Of a DNA stretch of 64,000 bases, positions 24,124-30,892 are shown piece by piece. Origin of the DNA: Parvibaculaceae bacterium PLY_AMNH_Bact1 (GTDB lineage: Bacteria > Pseudomonadota > Alphaproteobacteria > Parvibaculales > Parvibaculaceae); NCBI GenBank assembly GCA_032881465.1, contig CP126168.1:1860001-1924000 (forward strand). Direction: 5' to 3'. The notes beneath the pieces were generated by a model. That model saw nothing but the letters and a program-made list of their open reading frames with translations, did not search any database and was not told the origin of the DNA. The translations under genes and the position numbers were made by a program. Positions within the stretch are counted from its first letter, which is position 1. Each line of letters begins with the position of its first letter.

Positions 24124-24843
24124 CTACTTATAGGGGGTGGATGTCGGATTTTTCACAATGATCTGGTTGATGAGCGCCTTCACAACGGCAGCTGGTCGCC
24201 CTTTGGCACCCAACTTTAGTATTGCATCTCGGATGTAGCCATCCACAGTCTGTTTCTTGATCCCAAGAATTTCTGCAATCATCTCGCTGGTTTTTCCAAC
24301 AGCAACCCATTGCAAACACTCGATTTCGCGGTCCCTGAGATCAAAGTCCTTCTGCACCGCCAAAGGTTTTAGGCGATGAAACAGCGAATTGAAGGTCAGC
24401 GCCAAACCTTCAAGGTCACGAATTTCGTTCGGTGTGGGATTGGTATCACGGCCAGAGAGCGAGACGGCGGCCAGACCATCCTCATCGCCTCGGATCGGAA
24501 TTGTAAGGCCACAGGTCAAACCTGCCGTGCTCGCCTCATCCATAATGAGTTTCCCCCGCCCCTTGCGCGGAACATCGCTCCAGAGAAACGGCTTTCTGGC
24601 GCCCAGAAACTCACGAACGATCGGATCGTCAAAGTAATAATCGTTCGCTTCATAATGAGCGCGCCAACTGTCGGGAGTTGTGGAATGACGGGTTTCAAAA
24701 AACGGCAGACCTGTTTGCCCGGATGCCGCATAGATCATGTGTGGATAGCCCCGTTTGGCGAAGGCTTCTTCAGCCTGGCGGAACAACTCTTTCAGATTGC
24801 CGATTTCGAGCGATAGGCCGCGGAATAAAAGTTCGGTCGACAT
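24124..24843 (-). CDS. luxR: LuxR-family autoinducer receptor, phage-encoded
   Basis: 239 aa. The autoinducer-binding domain has the conserved W60, Y64, D73, P74, W88 and G112 (LuxR W57, Y61, D70, P71, W85, G113), and the C-terminal HTH keeps the E-x3-L-x5-G pattern (LRDREIECLQWVAVGKT). Both halves are complete, so it should bind an acyl-homoserine lactone and DNA. AGGGAG is nine bases upstream of the ATG, within the overlapping HTH-only gene. The natural ligand is probably made by the adjacent LuxI. Confidence 0.93.
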   Translation of the reverse strand: MSTELLFRGLSLEIGNLKELFRQAEEAFAKRGYPHMIYAASGQTGLPFFETRHSTTPDSWRAHYEANDYYFDDPIVREFLGARKPFLWSDVPRKGRGKLIMDEASTAGLTCGLTIPIRGDEDGLAAVSLSGRDTNPTPNEIRDLEGLALTFNSLFHRLKPLAVQKDFDLRDREIECLQWVAVGKTSEMIAEILGIKKQTVDGYIRDAILKLGAKGRPAAVVKALINQIIVKNPTSTPYK

Positions 24844-25063
24844 TTTGTACGATCTCCCTGTTTACGACTGCTCTGGCAATCGCCGCCTCCTTGCTGTTGG
24901 CACCCAACACCTTTCGAGCGCGCGCTACGCGCCCCTGCAAGGAACGAACACTTATTCCTATTTCCTCTGCAGCCTCGAAAGCTGTCAAACCGTTTGCCAA
25001 CGCCGCTAGAGCCTGCCTCTGCCCATGGGTCAAAAATGCACCCTTCAACACGTGGTTTTCCAC
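24770..25063 (-). CDS. HTH-only LuxR-type protein (97 aa)
   Basis: GTG at 25061-25063 has GGGAGG seven bases upstream, better than the TTG at 25195. Residues about 8-70 are a GerE/LuxR-type HTH (LTHGQRQALAALANGLTAFEAAEEIGIS...LQGRVARARKVLGA) without any autoinducer-binding domain. The 3' end overlaps luxR by 74 bp. It may compete with or modulate LuxR, or be a separate regulator; no ligand domain is present. Confidence 0.75.
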   Translation of the reverse strand: MENHVLKGAFLTHGQRQALAALANGLTAFEAAEEIGISVRSLQGRVARARKVLGANSKEAAIARAVVNREIVQNVDRTFIPRPIARNRQSERVVPPG

Positions 25064-25090
25064 GTCTTCACCTCCCAGTGACCACCTTCT

Positions 25091-25122
25091 AAAGTATTGC
25101 CACCATTTCACTGTGAGGCAAC
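25091..25122 (-). promoter_or_regulatory. Candidate promoter of the HTH-luxR-luxI operon
   Basis: On minus: TTGCCT, a 17-base spacer, then AATACT, about 30 bases upstream of the GTG start at 25063. It overlaps one arm of the outer inverted repeat at 25111. Confidence 0.45.
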
Positions 25123-25160
25123 CCCCGGCGCTGTCGAACCCCGACAACTCGTCCTCACAG
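25111..25160. promoter_or_regulatory. Nested inverted repeats between divergent genes (possible LuxR site)
   Basis: An outer pair CTGTGAGG (25111-25118) / CCTCACAG (25153-25160) encloses an inner palindrome TGTCG-AACCC-CGACA (25132-25146). Both lie upstream of the quorum-sensing operon and of the small plus-strand gene. Neither matches the textbook lux box closely, so they are candidates only. Confidence 0.5.
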
Positions 25161-25186
25161 GCGAATGAAAGGGAGGCCAATTGCGT

Positions 25187-25345
25187 ATGTTCCAAGAGCT
25201 ACCCGACGACCAAGTCAAGAGACAGGCAGACCAGCTGCGTTCGCTGCAAGAATCACTGTCCAAAACAGGACCAGATCGGCCTGAAAATCAGCGGCTTTAC
25301 GACCTTTGTTCGAACCACCTGGGTAAAATTACAGAGCCAATTTAG
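25187..25345 (+). CDS. Small protein divergent from the quorum-sensing operon (52 aa)
   Basis: ATG 25187 with GGGAGG ten bases upstream, ending TAG 25343-25345. It begins MFQELPDDQVKRQADQLRSL and is charged and helical. It lies between the nested inverted repeats and the early promoter, so its expression could be under LuxR control. No family recognised. Confidence 0.55.
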   Translation: MFQELPDDQVKRQADQLRSLQESLSKTGPDRPENQRLYDLCSNHLGKITEPI

Positions 25346-25350
25346 AAATG

Positions 25351-25367
25351 TTACCCATTTTGGGTTG
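25351..25367. promoter_or_regulatory. Operator O3 TTACCC-N5-GGGTTG
   Basis: Left half and spacer identical to O4; right half GGGTTG merges with the -35 box of the early promoter. Confidence 0.7.
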
Positions 25368-25393
25368 ACTATGTTACCCATTTTGGGTAACTT
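25365..25393 (+). promoter_or_regulatory. Rightward early promoter with internal operator
   Basis: TTGACT (25365-25370), 17-base spacer, TAACTT (25388-25393). Operator O4 fills the spacer, the same arrangement as at the Cro-like promoter. A repressor bound at O3 and O4 would cover both boxes. The gene start is 27 bases downstream with GGAG seven bases before the ATG. Confidence 0.75.
25374..25390. promoter_or_regulatory. Operator O4 TTACCC-N5-GGGTAA
   Basis: Perfect 6-5-6 palindrome, 23 bp centre-to-centre from O3. Confidence 0.75.
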
Positions 25394-25419
25394 GTTTCCA
25401 TCGCTGATGGAGACGAACA

Positions 25420-25812
25420 ATGCAAACCGCAATCGAAGACAACCTCAAAGCCGCCACCCTATGTGGTCTGCGGGCCCAAGGTTCAAGCGTCCTAGCCGCC
25501 TCTGCCACTTACCGCCCTTCTGATCTTCTGGACCTGAAAGTGCCCGGTGTGACGCCAGCGCTCGCGGGCGAGCTTCTGTCAGTCGAGGCCATTCAAGCGC
25601 GCCGCCGCCTGATCATGAAGAACATCCGGTTTCGCCGGACGAACGTTCTTGCAGCGTCTCAAACCATGCCAATCCAGTTTGTCGCCCTTCTCGGCGCTCT
25701 GCGGAGCGAGACGCTTGAGCTTCAGGTCGCGCGGAAGCTCGACGAAGTCGATGCCTCTATGAAAGCAGCAACAGAGCGCGCCCTTTCCTCCCTACAAGCA
25801 GCAGCGGAGTAG
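25420..25812 (+). CDS. First gene of the rightward early operon, unknown function (130 aa)
   Basis: Directly behind the operator-controlled early promoter, the position of N-like or antirepressor genes in lambdoid phages. Sequence is mostly helical (IEDNLKAATLCGLRAQG...), ends in a coiled coil (VARKLDEVDASMKAATERAL), and has no recognised domain. TPALAGELL is encoded over a dispersed palindrome. Confidence 0.7.
   Translation: MQTAIEDNLKAATLCGLRAQGSSVLAASATYRPSDLLDLKVPGVTPALAGELLSVEAIQARRRLIMKNIRFRRTNVLAASQTMPIQFVALLGALRSETLELQVARKLDEVDASMKAATERALSSLQAAAE
25560..25573. repeat. Dispersed palindrome GCTCGC-GG-GCGAGC (copy 6)
   Basis: Inside the first early gene; encodes LAGE. Confidence 0.75.
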
Positions 25813-25819
25813 AGACGTC

Positions 25820-26110
25820 ATGAGCAGCGTCTCAACCACTGAAGCCGCCTGCTACGAGGACGGTGCTGGACTTCAGTGTCCCGAATGCGGCGGTAACCGC
25901 CTGCGCACCGCCGACACTCGACCGCGACACAGGTCCCGACACCCAGCAACAAAGAAAATGGGTCTTCTGGTGCGGCGCAAGCAGTGCCTCGGCTGTGAAC
26001 ACAAATTCACAACTCTTGAGCTCAGGCAGTCCGACCTGACTGAATTGTTGGACACCAACCAGAAGTTCACGTCGATCAGGAACCTCTTGCTAGAGGAGCT
26101 ACTCTCATGA
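25820..26110 (+). CDS. Zinc-ribbon protein, NrdR-like (96 aa)
   Basis: Residues about 20-70 have LQCPECGG...TADTRPRH...RRKQCLGCEHKFTTLEL, the CxxC-CxxC zinc ribbon of NrdR with its DTR and FTTLE signatures. The ATP-cone domain of NrdR is missing, so it is a ribbon-only phage regulator, perhaps of transcription. Its stop overlaps the next start (ATGA). Confidence 0.75.
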   Translation: MSSVSTTEAACYEDGAGLQCPECGGNRLRTADTRPRHRSRHPATKKMGLLVRRKQCLGCEHKFTTLELRQSDLTELLDTNQKFTSIRNLLLEELLS

Positions 26111-26799
26111 ACACCCCCCGCACCCAAGACTATGGCCCCATGCTTCGCGCTCGCCAGCGAGCCGGATTGCAATGGAAGCTGCGGCGCGCAGCGTCACTGA
26201 CTTTGTGTCTCGCAGTGATGGTTGTGGCGCTGCTCGGCTGCGCAACACCGCAGGCCCAAATTCCGCCCGCTATCGACCGATCGGACACCTTCACTCCGCC
26301 GCTCGGCGGGTATGAGCAACTCTGTCGGGACAATCCGTCATGGTGGCCCTGCACAGCGGCTCCAAAGGCAACGATCAAAGAGAGTGACGACTTCGTAATC
26401 GACCTGCGTGACGCCTCCAAGGAAGCGTGGTTTGACATTCCGCATCGGCCAGATGTGGGAGAGGACTGGCAGCAACCCGTCGCCGATACGCCCGGTGATT
26501 GCGAAGAGCAGACCCTCCACCTCATTCGACTAATGGTGCAACAGGGCTATCCGCAAGGTGCTTTCACGATTGCGCGCGTCATCAATCGCGACGGAGAGGG
26601 CCACCTCATTGCCCTGGTCTTTACCGACCAGCGCATTTGGGCCGCAGAGGCAGCCCGCAGGGGCAGCAGTGCTCCGCTGGATGAGTTCGACTACCAAACA
26701 TTCGACCGCTTCTTAAACGGCACCCAGTGGGCCTCTTGGGACACGCTCTACCCAACCCGCACCAGTCGCATTGCGCACCTAAAGGACAGAACACGATGA
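26107..26799 (+). CDS. Lipoprotein with transglutaminase-like cysteine proteinase (BTLCP-like) domain
   Basis: 230 aa. A hydrophobic segment ends in the lipobox LLGC (about residues 35-43), predicting an anchored lipoprotein after a longish N terminus. The C-terminal domain has GDCEEQTL (Cys about 130) and EGHLIAL (His about 159), the pattern of bacterial transglutaminase-like cysteine proteinases (BTLCP, DUF920). An envelope role for an early phage gene suggests surface modification or superinfection exclusion. ARQRAG is encoded over a dispersed palindrome. Confidence 0.7.
   Translation: MNTPRTQDYGPMLRARQRAGLQWKLRRAASLTLCLAVMVVALLGCATPQAQIPPAIDRSDTFTPPLGGYEQLCRDNPSWWPCTAAPKATIKESDDFVIDLRDASKEAWFDIPHRPDVGEDWQQPVADTPGDCEEQTLHLIRLMVQQGYPQGAFTIARVINRDGEGHLIALVFTDQRIWAAEAARRGSSAPLDEFDYQTFDRFLNGTQWASWDTLYPTRTSRIAHLKDRTR
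26149..26162. repeat. Dispersed palindrome GCTCGC-CA-GCGAGC (copy 7)
   Basis: Near the 5' end of the lipoprotein gene; encodes ARQRA, in the third possible frame. Confidence 0.75.
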
Positions 26800-26963
26800 A
26801 CGAGAAACGAATGAAACGTCTCGAAGACATTCGCCTCAAAGTCTGGCTGGCCGACCAGGCACTGCAGAGAGGCGAGGCTGAGGTAAGTCGCATCCGTTTG
26901 TCGGAAGCGAGCGACATCATCGAAGAAGCCCGCCAAGCTGAGCTTACCGGAGACGACGAATGA
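26796..26963 (+). CDS. Small helical phage protein (55 aa)
   Basis: ATG 26796 overlaps the lipoprotein stop (ATGA). MNEKRMKRLEDIRLKVWLADQAL and a continuing helix; no family recognised. It is followed by an 18-codon frame (26960-27016) that is ATGA-linked on both sides and may serve only to pass ribosomes to the next gene. Confidence 0.6.
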   Translation: MNEKRMKRLEDIRLKVWLADQALQRGEAEVSRIRLSEASDIIEEARQAELTGDDE

Positions 26964-27012
26964 AGCGCCGTCTCATTCACTGCCCAGTGTACCGCTTTTT
27001 TGGGAGGAAGGC

Positions 27013-27408
27013 ATGAGAGAGCCGACCCCACAGAAAGAGCTCTACGCCTACTGGATGCTCAACTTGAAAGCGCGGGGCTCGACCAAGATTACAACGGAGC
27101 CTCAGAGCGGCTTCTATCGCTGCAAGCTCGTCAAAGGCGGGCCGTGGGTACCGGTAGCGATCTGGGTCAATCAGGAAGTGGACGAGGCAGGCGAACTGCT
27201 CTCGGACGAAACCCTGCAATGCTTGGTCGACGGTGAGCCGCGAGAGGCCGAAAGCATCTGGTCTTACTGCGCTGACAAGCCGATCCAAGAAAACGAATAC
27301 AGATTCCGAATTGACTATGGCAGCTGGGCCAGAGAGTGGGCGCCTGAGACACCAGCAGCGCAACCGAAGCAAGCCCTCGACCCCAACACGGCAGCCCCCG
27401 TCTTTTAA
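27013..27408 (+). CDS. Hypothetical phage protein (131 aa)
   Basis: GGGAGG upstream supports ATG 27013. The centre (GFYRCKLVKGGPWVPVAIW...) is a beta-rich fold common among unassigned phage early proteins upstream of recombination genes. A Pro/Ala-rich tail follows. No function assigned. Confidence 0.65.
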   Translation: MREPTPQKELYAYWMLNLKARGSTKITTEPQSGFYRCKLVKGGPWVPVAIWVNQEVDEAGELLSDETLQCLVDGEPREAESIWSYCADKPIQENEYRFRIDYGSWAREWAPETPAAQPKQALDPNTAAPVF

Positions 27409-27419
27409 GGAGAACCCCC

Positions 27420-28205
27420 ATGCAAGCCGCAACAGAAGCAACAGCCGAGATCGGTCACAATCAGCCAGAGCACTCCGAAGAGTTCCAACAGCTCCTTGAT
27501 CGCGCCAAGGCATTGAAAGAGACCGGCAACAAATGGATCAACGAGCGCCCTGAGTTCAACGACGAAACAGCGCCCAAAGCGAACAGCTTCCTTGAACAGC
27601 TGACCAAGTTCTCAAAGATAGTTGAGGCAACGCGCAAAGCGGAGAAAGAACCAATTCTCCAGCAAGGTCGCGAACTTGATGCACGCTTCAAAGCCCTAAC
27701 CGAAGCCTTGTCACCCATCGTGAAGACGATGAAAGAGCGCATGACAGTTTACCTCAAGGAGCAGGATCGCTTGCGTCGGGAGGAAGAGGAACGTGTTCGC
27801 GCTGAGGCTCAAAAGAAAGAAAACGAAGCGAAGGAAGCTGCCCGCATTGCGCGAGAAGCAGAAGAGAACGCCAACGCTGGCGAGAATGTAGGTACTGACA
27901 CTGACGTGGTGGCTCTACAGGCCGAAGCGGATGCGAAGATCGAAGAGGCACAAGCCACCGCAGCACAGGCGGAGCAGCTTGCCCAGACAAAGCCCAAGGT
28001 ACAGGGCGACATGGGCAACGCGCGCGGTCTGAAAACCTACTGGAAGGCCACCATCACTGACCCTGACAAGGCGGTCGATCACTTCAAGGGGCACCCTGAT
28101 TTGATCGCCGTCGTGCAGAAGCTTGCAGACGGTCTGGCCCGCTCGCCCGCGAGCCGACATCAGGAAATCCCCGGCATTGAAATCACCAGCGAAGAAAGGG
28201 TTTGA
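27420..28205 (+). CDS. Coiled-coil recombination-accessory protein (261 aa)
   Basis: A long charged coiled coil (about residues 60-190, rich in Glu/Ala/Lys/Arg) is followed by a C-terminal domain (GLKTYWKATITDPDKAVDHFKGHPDLIAVVQKLAD) found on proteins encoded beside phage annealing genes. It directly precedes recT, so a partner role in recombination is likely. ARSPASR is encoded over a dispersed palindrome. Confidence 0.7.
   Translation: MQAATEATAEIGHNQPEHSEEFQQLLDRAKALKETGNKWINERPEFNDETAPKANSFLEQLTKFSKIVEATRKAEKEPILQQGRELDARFKALTEALSPIVKTMKERMTVYLKEQDRLRREEEERVRAEAQKKENEAKEAARIAREAEENANAGENVGTDTDVVALQAEADAKIEEAQATAAQAEQLAQTKPKVQGDMGNARGLKTYWKATITDPDKAVDHFKGHPDLIAVVQKLADGLARSPASRHQEIPGIEITSEERV
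28141..28154. repeat. Dispersed palindrome GCTCGC-CC-GCGAGC (copy 8)
   Basis: Near the 3' end of the coiled-coil gene; encodes RSPAS. Confidence 0.75.
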
Positions 28206-28207
28206 AG

Positions 28208-29311
28208 ATGGCCACTGTTGAACAAATCGAAGACCGGATCGACAAGAAAAAAAGCCAAGAGATCGCGCTTACCGGTCTCGAAGGCGGCGGCTCTCTCGTT
28301 GCAAAAGATATGAGCCAAGCCATGGAGGTCGCAAAAATGATGTCGATCTCCGGCCCAATGGTGGGCAAGCCATTTAGGGGAAACCCGGGGGCGTGCTTGG
28401 GGATCGCCATGCAGGCCTGGCGCTGGGAGATGGACCCATATGCAGTATCTCAGAAGGCATATGAGGCCAGCGGCACAATCGCCTATGAGGCCCAGCTGGT
28501 CGCGTCGGTGATTAACACACGCGCGCCCATCAAAGGACGTCTCAAGTACGAGTACACTGGCACCGGTTCTGACCTCCAATGTACTGTCACAGGCTGTTTC
28601 ACAGACGATCCCGACACACCGCACTCTGTCACTTCTCCGAAACTCACGGACATCAAGCCTCAGAACTCACCGCTTTGGAAGAACGACCCTGAGCAGCAGA
28701 TAAGCTATTACACCGTGCGCAATTGGGCACGGCGCTACTGCCCGGAAGTGATCCTCGGTGTTTACGACATCGACGAGGTTCAAGACTTCCGAGGGCCAGA
28801 CAACGCGAGAGACATCACACCCAAGGGGGATGCACCAGCCGCACCGAAGATGGAAGACTTCACCAGCGAAGACGTTGTCGAAGTAGATCCACAAGAAACG
28901 CTCGACAAGCTTGAAGCTGCGGAAAGCGTTGAGGAACTGACCGATATCTGGACCCCGATCTATGAAGACGGCACCCTCAACCTCTGGCGCAAGTCAGACC
29001 TCGGTCTGCATAAGAAAATCTGCCAGACCTACAACACCCGCAAGTCAGAGTTTGAGGTAGCTGCCGCAGAGCAGCCCAACGCAGAAGAGTATTTTGAGAC
29101 CGCGCGGGAAGCCATCGACGGTTTTGAAACACTCGACGACCTCAATGAGTGGTGGGACGAAGAGACCGAACCTCGCGCCCTTGCTGGCATCTCGTCTGAA
29201 AGCTCGCAGCATATGGCCCTGGAGGCCTTGTGCATGCGGAAGGCCAAAGACCTGAAGACGGCTGAACCGGAAGCTGAAGAGGAAGCAGCCGAAGGAGAGA
29301 GCACCGAGTAA
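28208..29311 (+). CDS. recT: RecT-family single-strand annealing protein
   Basis: 367 aa from ATG 28208 (TTG 28202 is less likely). Residues about 55-140 (GNPGACLGIAMQAWRWEMDPYAVSQKAY...APIKGRLKYEYTG...CTVTG) are the RecT core. RecT pairs complementary strands during phage recombination and replication. An acidic C-terminal extension (about 215-367) is longer than in Rac RecT. No RecE-type exonuclease is adjacent, although a DnaQ-like exonuclease is encoded at 34930. Confidence 0.88.
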   Translation: MATVEQIEDRIDKKKSQEIALTGLEGGGSLVAKDMSQAMEVAKMMSISGPMVGKPFRGNPGACLGIAMQAWRWEMDPYAVSQKAYEASGTIAYEAQLVASVINTRAPIKGRLKYEYTGTGSDLQCTVTGCFTDDPDTPHSVTSPKLTDIKPQNSPLWKNDPEQQISYYTVRNWARRYCPEVILGVYDIDEVQDFRGPDNARDITPKGDAPAAPKMEDFTSEDVVEVDPQETLDKLEAAESVEELTDIWTPIYEDGTLNLWRKSDLGLHKKICQTYNTRKSEFEVAAAEQPNAEEYFETAREAIDGFETLDDLNEWWDEETEPRALAGISSESSQHMALEALCMRKAKDLKTAEPEAEEEAAEGESTE

Positions 29312-29517
29312 TGCGCCTCTCCTCCTCACATAATCCCCGCCGTCTCCTTAGCGATGATGGCATTCGGCGGGACGGTCGCCCAGTCGGTTTTGAAAGCGTG
29401 CCGATTGGGCGACCAGCTGTTCCCCACCACCTCTCCCCCGAGTGGTGGGCACGTTGCCTCGGCAGGCGCCAGATCCCCCAGCCTGTCGAGGCAACCACTA
29501 TTCAGGTGGCGCCATGA
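29311..29517 (+). CDS. Small Arg/Pro-rich protein (68 aa)
   Basis: Begins TAATG-coupled to recT and ends ATGA-coupled to the DUF968 gene, which favours translation. Sequence is basic, Arg/Pro-rich and has no recognised domain, so it may simply be a coupling frame. Confidence 0.45.
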   Translation: MRLSSSHNPRRLLSDDGIRRDGRPVGFESVPIGRPAVPHHLSPEWWARCLGRRQIPQPVEATTIQVAP

Positions 29518-30014
29518 ACCTCACAGGACAAACAGTGCGTCCCAAGAAGGGGCGCCCAGAAGAGCGCAAGAAAGACAAGACGGCTCGCGCCAAAGGACAA
29601 CGCCAACCCCGGGTCATCGACAAGGCCTACAAGGGCGTCATAGCGACCCTGCCGTCAATCCTATCGGGTGGCGGGCCTTGTGAGGTTGTGCATGTGCGCT
29701 ACGGCTCACCGGCCCACGATAAGCGCCCAACTGGCATGCAAGAGAAGCCGTCAGACATGTGGTGCCTGCCGCTGACATCTGCAGAACATCGCGAAGGCAA
29801 GAACGCCCAGCACAGCACCAATGAACGCATGTGGTGGGCAGCGCAGTGCATCGACCCCCTACAGGCCTGCAAGGACCTGCATGCCGTCTACACCGACCCA
29901 GATTACGACGAAACCCAACGCCACACACGCATGGTCACAGTCATCGCAGCCCATAGGGCGCTTGGGCAGATCAGACGTGAAACACAAGAGGAAACCAATG
30001 GACCCGCTACTTGA
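29514..30014 (+). CDS. DUF968-type phage nuclease-like protein (166 aa)
   Basis: Start at MNLTGQTVRPKKG (ATGA overlap). The core PCEVVHVRYGSPAHDKRPTGMQEKPSDMWCLPL...HREGKNAQH is the DUF968 pattern with HNH-like Cys/His residues, found in phage recombination clusters. Placement after recT fits a nuclease acting in recombination. Confidence 0.75.
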   Translation: MNLTGQTVRPKKGRPEERKKDKTARAKGQRQPRVIDKAYKGVIATLPSILSGGGPCEVVHVRYGSPAHDKRPTGMQEKPSDMWCLPLTSAEHREGKNAQHSTNERMWWAAQCIDPLQACKDLHAVYTDPDYDETQRHTRMVTVIAAHRALGQIRRETQEETNGPAT

Positions 30015-30231
30015 GAAGATCACCAAGACCATATTCGACCACTTCTCGGGCCGGTTTGAGGTCACACCAGACACGTACTGGCAGGACATTCTGGAGGATA
30101 GCCTCGACACGCTTGAACTGTGCTTGGAACTGAACATCGCCACTGATCTTGAAGTGGACGATGAGGACATTGAGAACGCCACAACGGTCCATGACCTGTT
30201 TCTCACCCTCAAAGAGAAGGTACCTGCATGA
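29998..30231 (+). CDS. Acyl carrier protein homologue, phage-encoded
   Basis: 77 aa, the size of ACP. EDSLDTLEL (Ser35) aligns with the E. coli DSLDTVEL site where 4'-phosphopantetheine is attached, and the flanks follow the four-helix ACP pattern (ITKTIFDHF..., LEVDDEDIENATTVHDLF). Acidic, as ACPs are. AGAGGA precedes ATG 29998. In the same prophage as a LuxI synthase, which takes its acyl chain from acyl-ACP, so it might supply or bias the acyl donor; that link is inference. It overlaps the DUF968 gene by 17 bp. Confidence 0.85.
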   Translation: MDPLLEKITKTIFDHFSGRFEVTPDTYWQDILEDSLDTLELCLELNIATDLEVDDEDIENATTVHDLFLTLKEKVPA

Positions 30232-30683
30232 GCATCCCTTATGCCAGAGCCTCAAGCGGCAAAAACGCTCGTGACGAAGTCGTGCGCATTCTCCAGCATT
30301 TCGACTGCGAGAGCGTCGGCTTCATGGACCTCTTCCATGAGAACGCGATCCTCTTGGCCTTCACCTGGCGCGGCCAGAACGTTCAGCTCAAGGCCAGCGC
30401 CCAGGGTTGGGCGAACACCTATCTCAAGGCGAACCCTTGGAACACCAGTAAGAAATCGTCAAAAGCCGAGTGGGAAGACAAGGCATTCAAGCAAGGAATG
30501 ATCGCTGTCAACTCTATCTTGCGTGATTGGGTGAAGGGTCAAGTGACAGCAGTCGAAACCGGCATCCTCACCTTCGAGCACGTCTTCATGCCCTACATGC
30601 TGGCGAGTGACGGTCGCCCCGTGCTTGAGCATATGACCGAACACCTATCAATCACCGACCAGAGCCACGGAGGCGAAGAATGA
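30228..30683 (+). CDS. Hypothetical phage protein (151 aa)
   Basis: ATGA-coupled to the ACP gene. Sequence (DEVVRILQHFDCESVGFMDLFHENAILLAFTWRGQNVQLKAS...) matches an unassigned alphaproteobacterial phage family in the recombination/early block. The middle is helical with WEDKAFKQGMIAVNSILRDW. No catalytic motif recognised. Confidence 0.65.
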   Translation: MSIPYARASSGKNARDEVVRILQHFDCESVGFMDLFHENAILLAFTWRGQNVQLKASAQGWANTYLKANPWNTSKKSSKAEWEDKAFKQGMIAVNSILRDWVKGQVTAVETGILTFEHVFMPYMLASDGRPVLEHMTEHLSITDQSHGGEE

Positions 30684-30892
30684 TCTACGCACAAGAAAAG
30701 TCTGGCCAGAAGCTTCACCTCGTCGCAGAGGCCGGTGAAGAGTTTCAAGGCGAAGTTATTCGCAAGGGTCAGGTATCGCAGCCACTCTGCGGAAAGCGCG
30801 TGAAGGGCTACCGCATGACCTGCAATCTGCCATTGAACCACGCCTGCCAGAACTGTCAGCGCGTCCTGAGATCAAAACGAGGGGCTGCCTGA
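30680..30892 (+). CDS. Small Cys-containing phage protein (70 aa)
   Basis: ATGA-coupled start. C-terminal half has PLCGKRVKGYRMTCNLPLNHACQNCQ, four cysteines plus His that could bind zinc. Its stop overlaps the next start (TGATG). Confidence 0.6.
   Translation: MIYAQEKSGQKLHLVAEAGEEFQGEVIRKGQVSQPLCGKRVKGYRMTCNLPLNHACQNCQRVLRSKRGAA

Noticed and set aside
25132-25146. Naming TGTCG-AACCC-CGACA a lux box.
   Set aside because: Length and base pattern differ from known lux boxes; kept as an unassigned inverted repeat.
26960-27016. 18-codon frame with ATGA at both ends.
   Set aside because: Too short to support as a protein; probably a ribosome-transfer frame.
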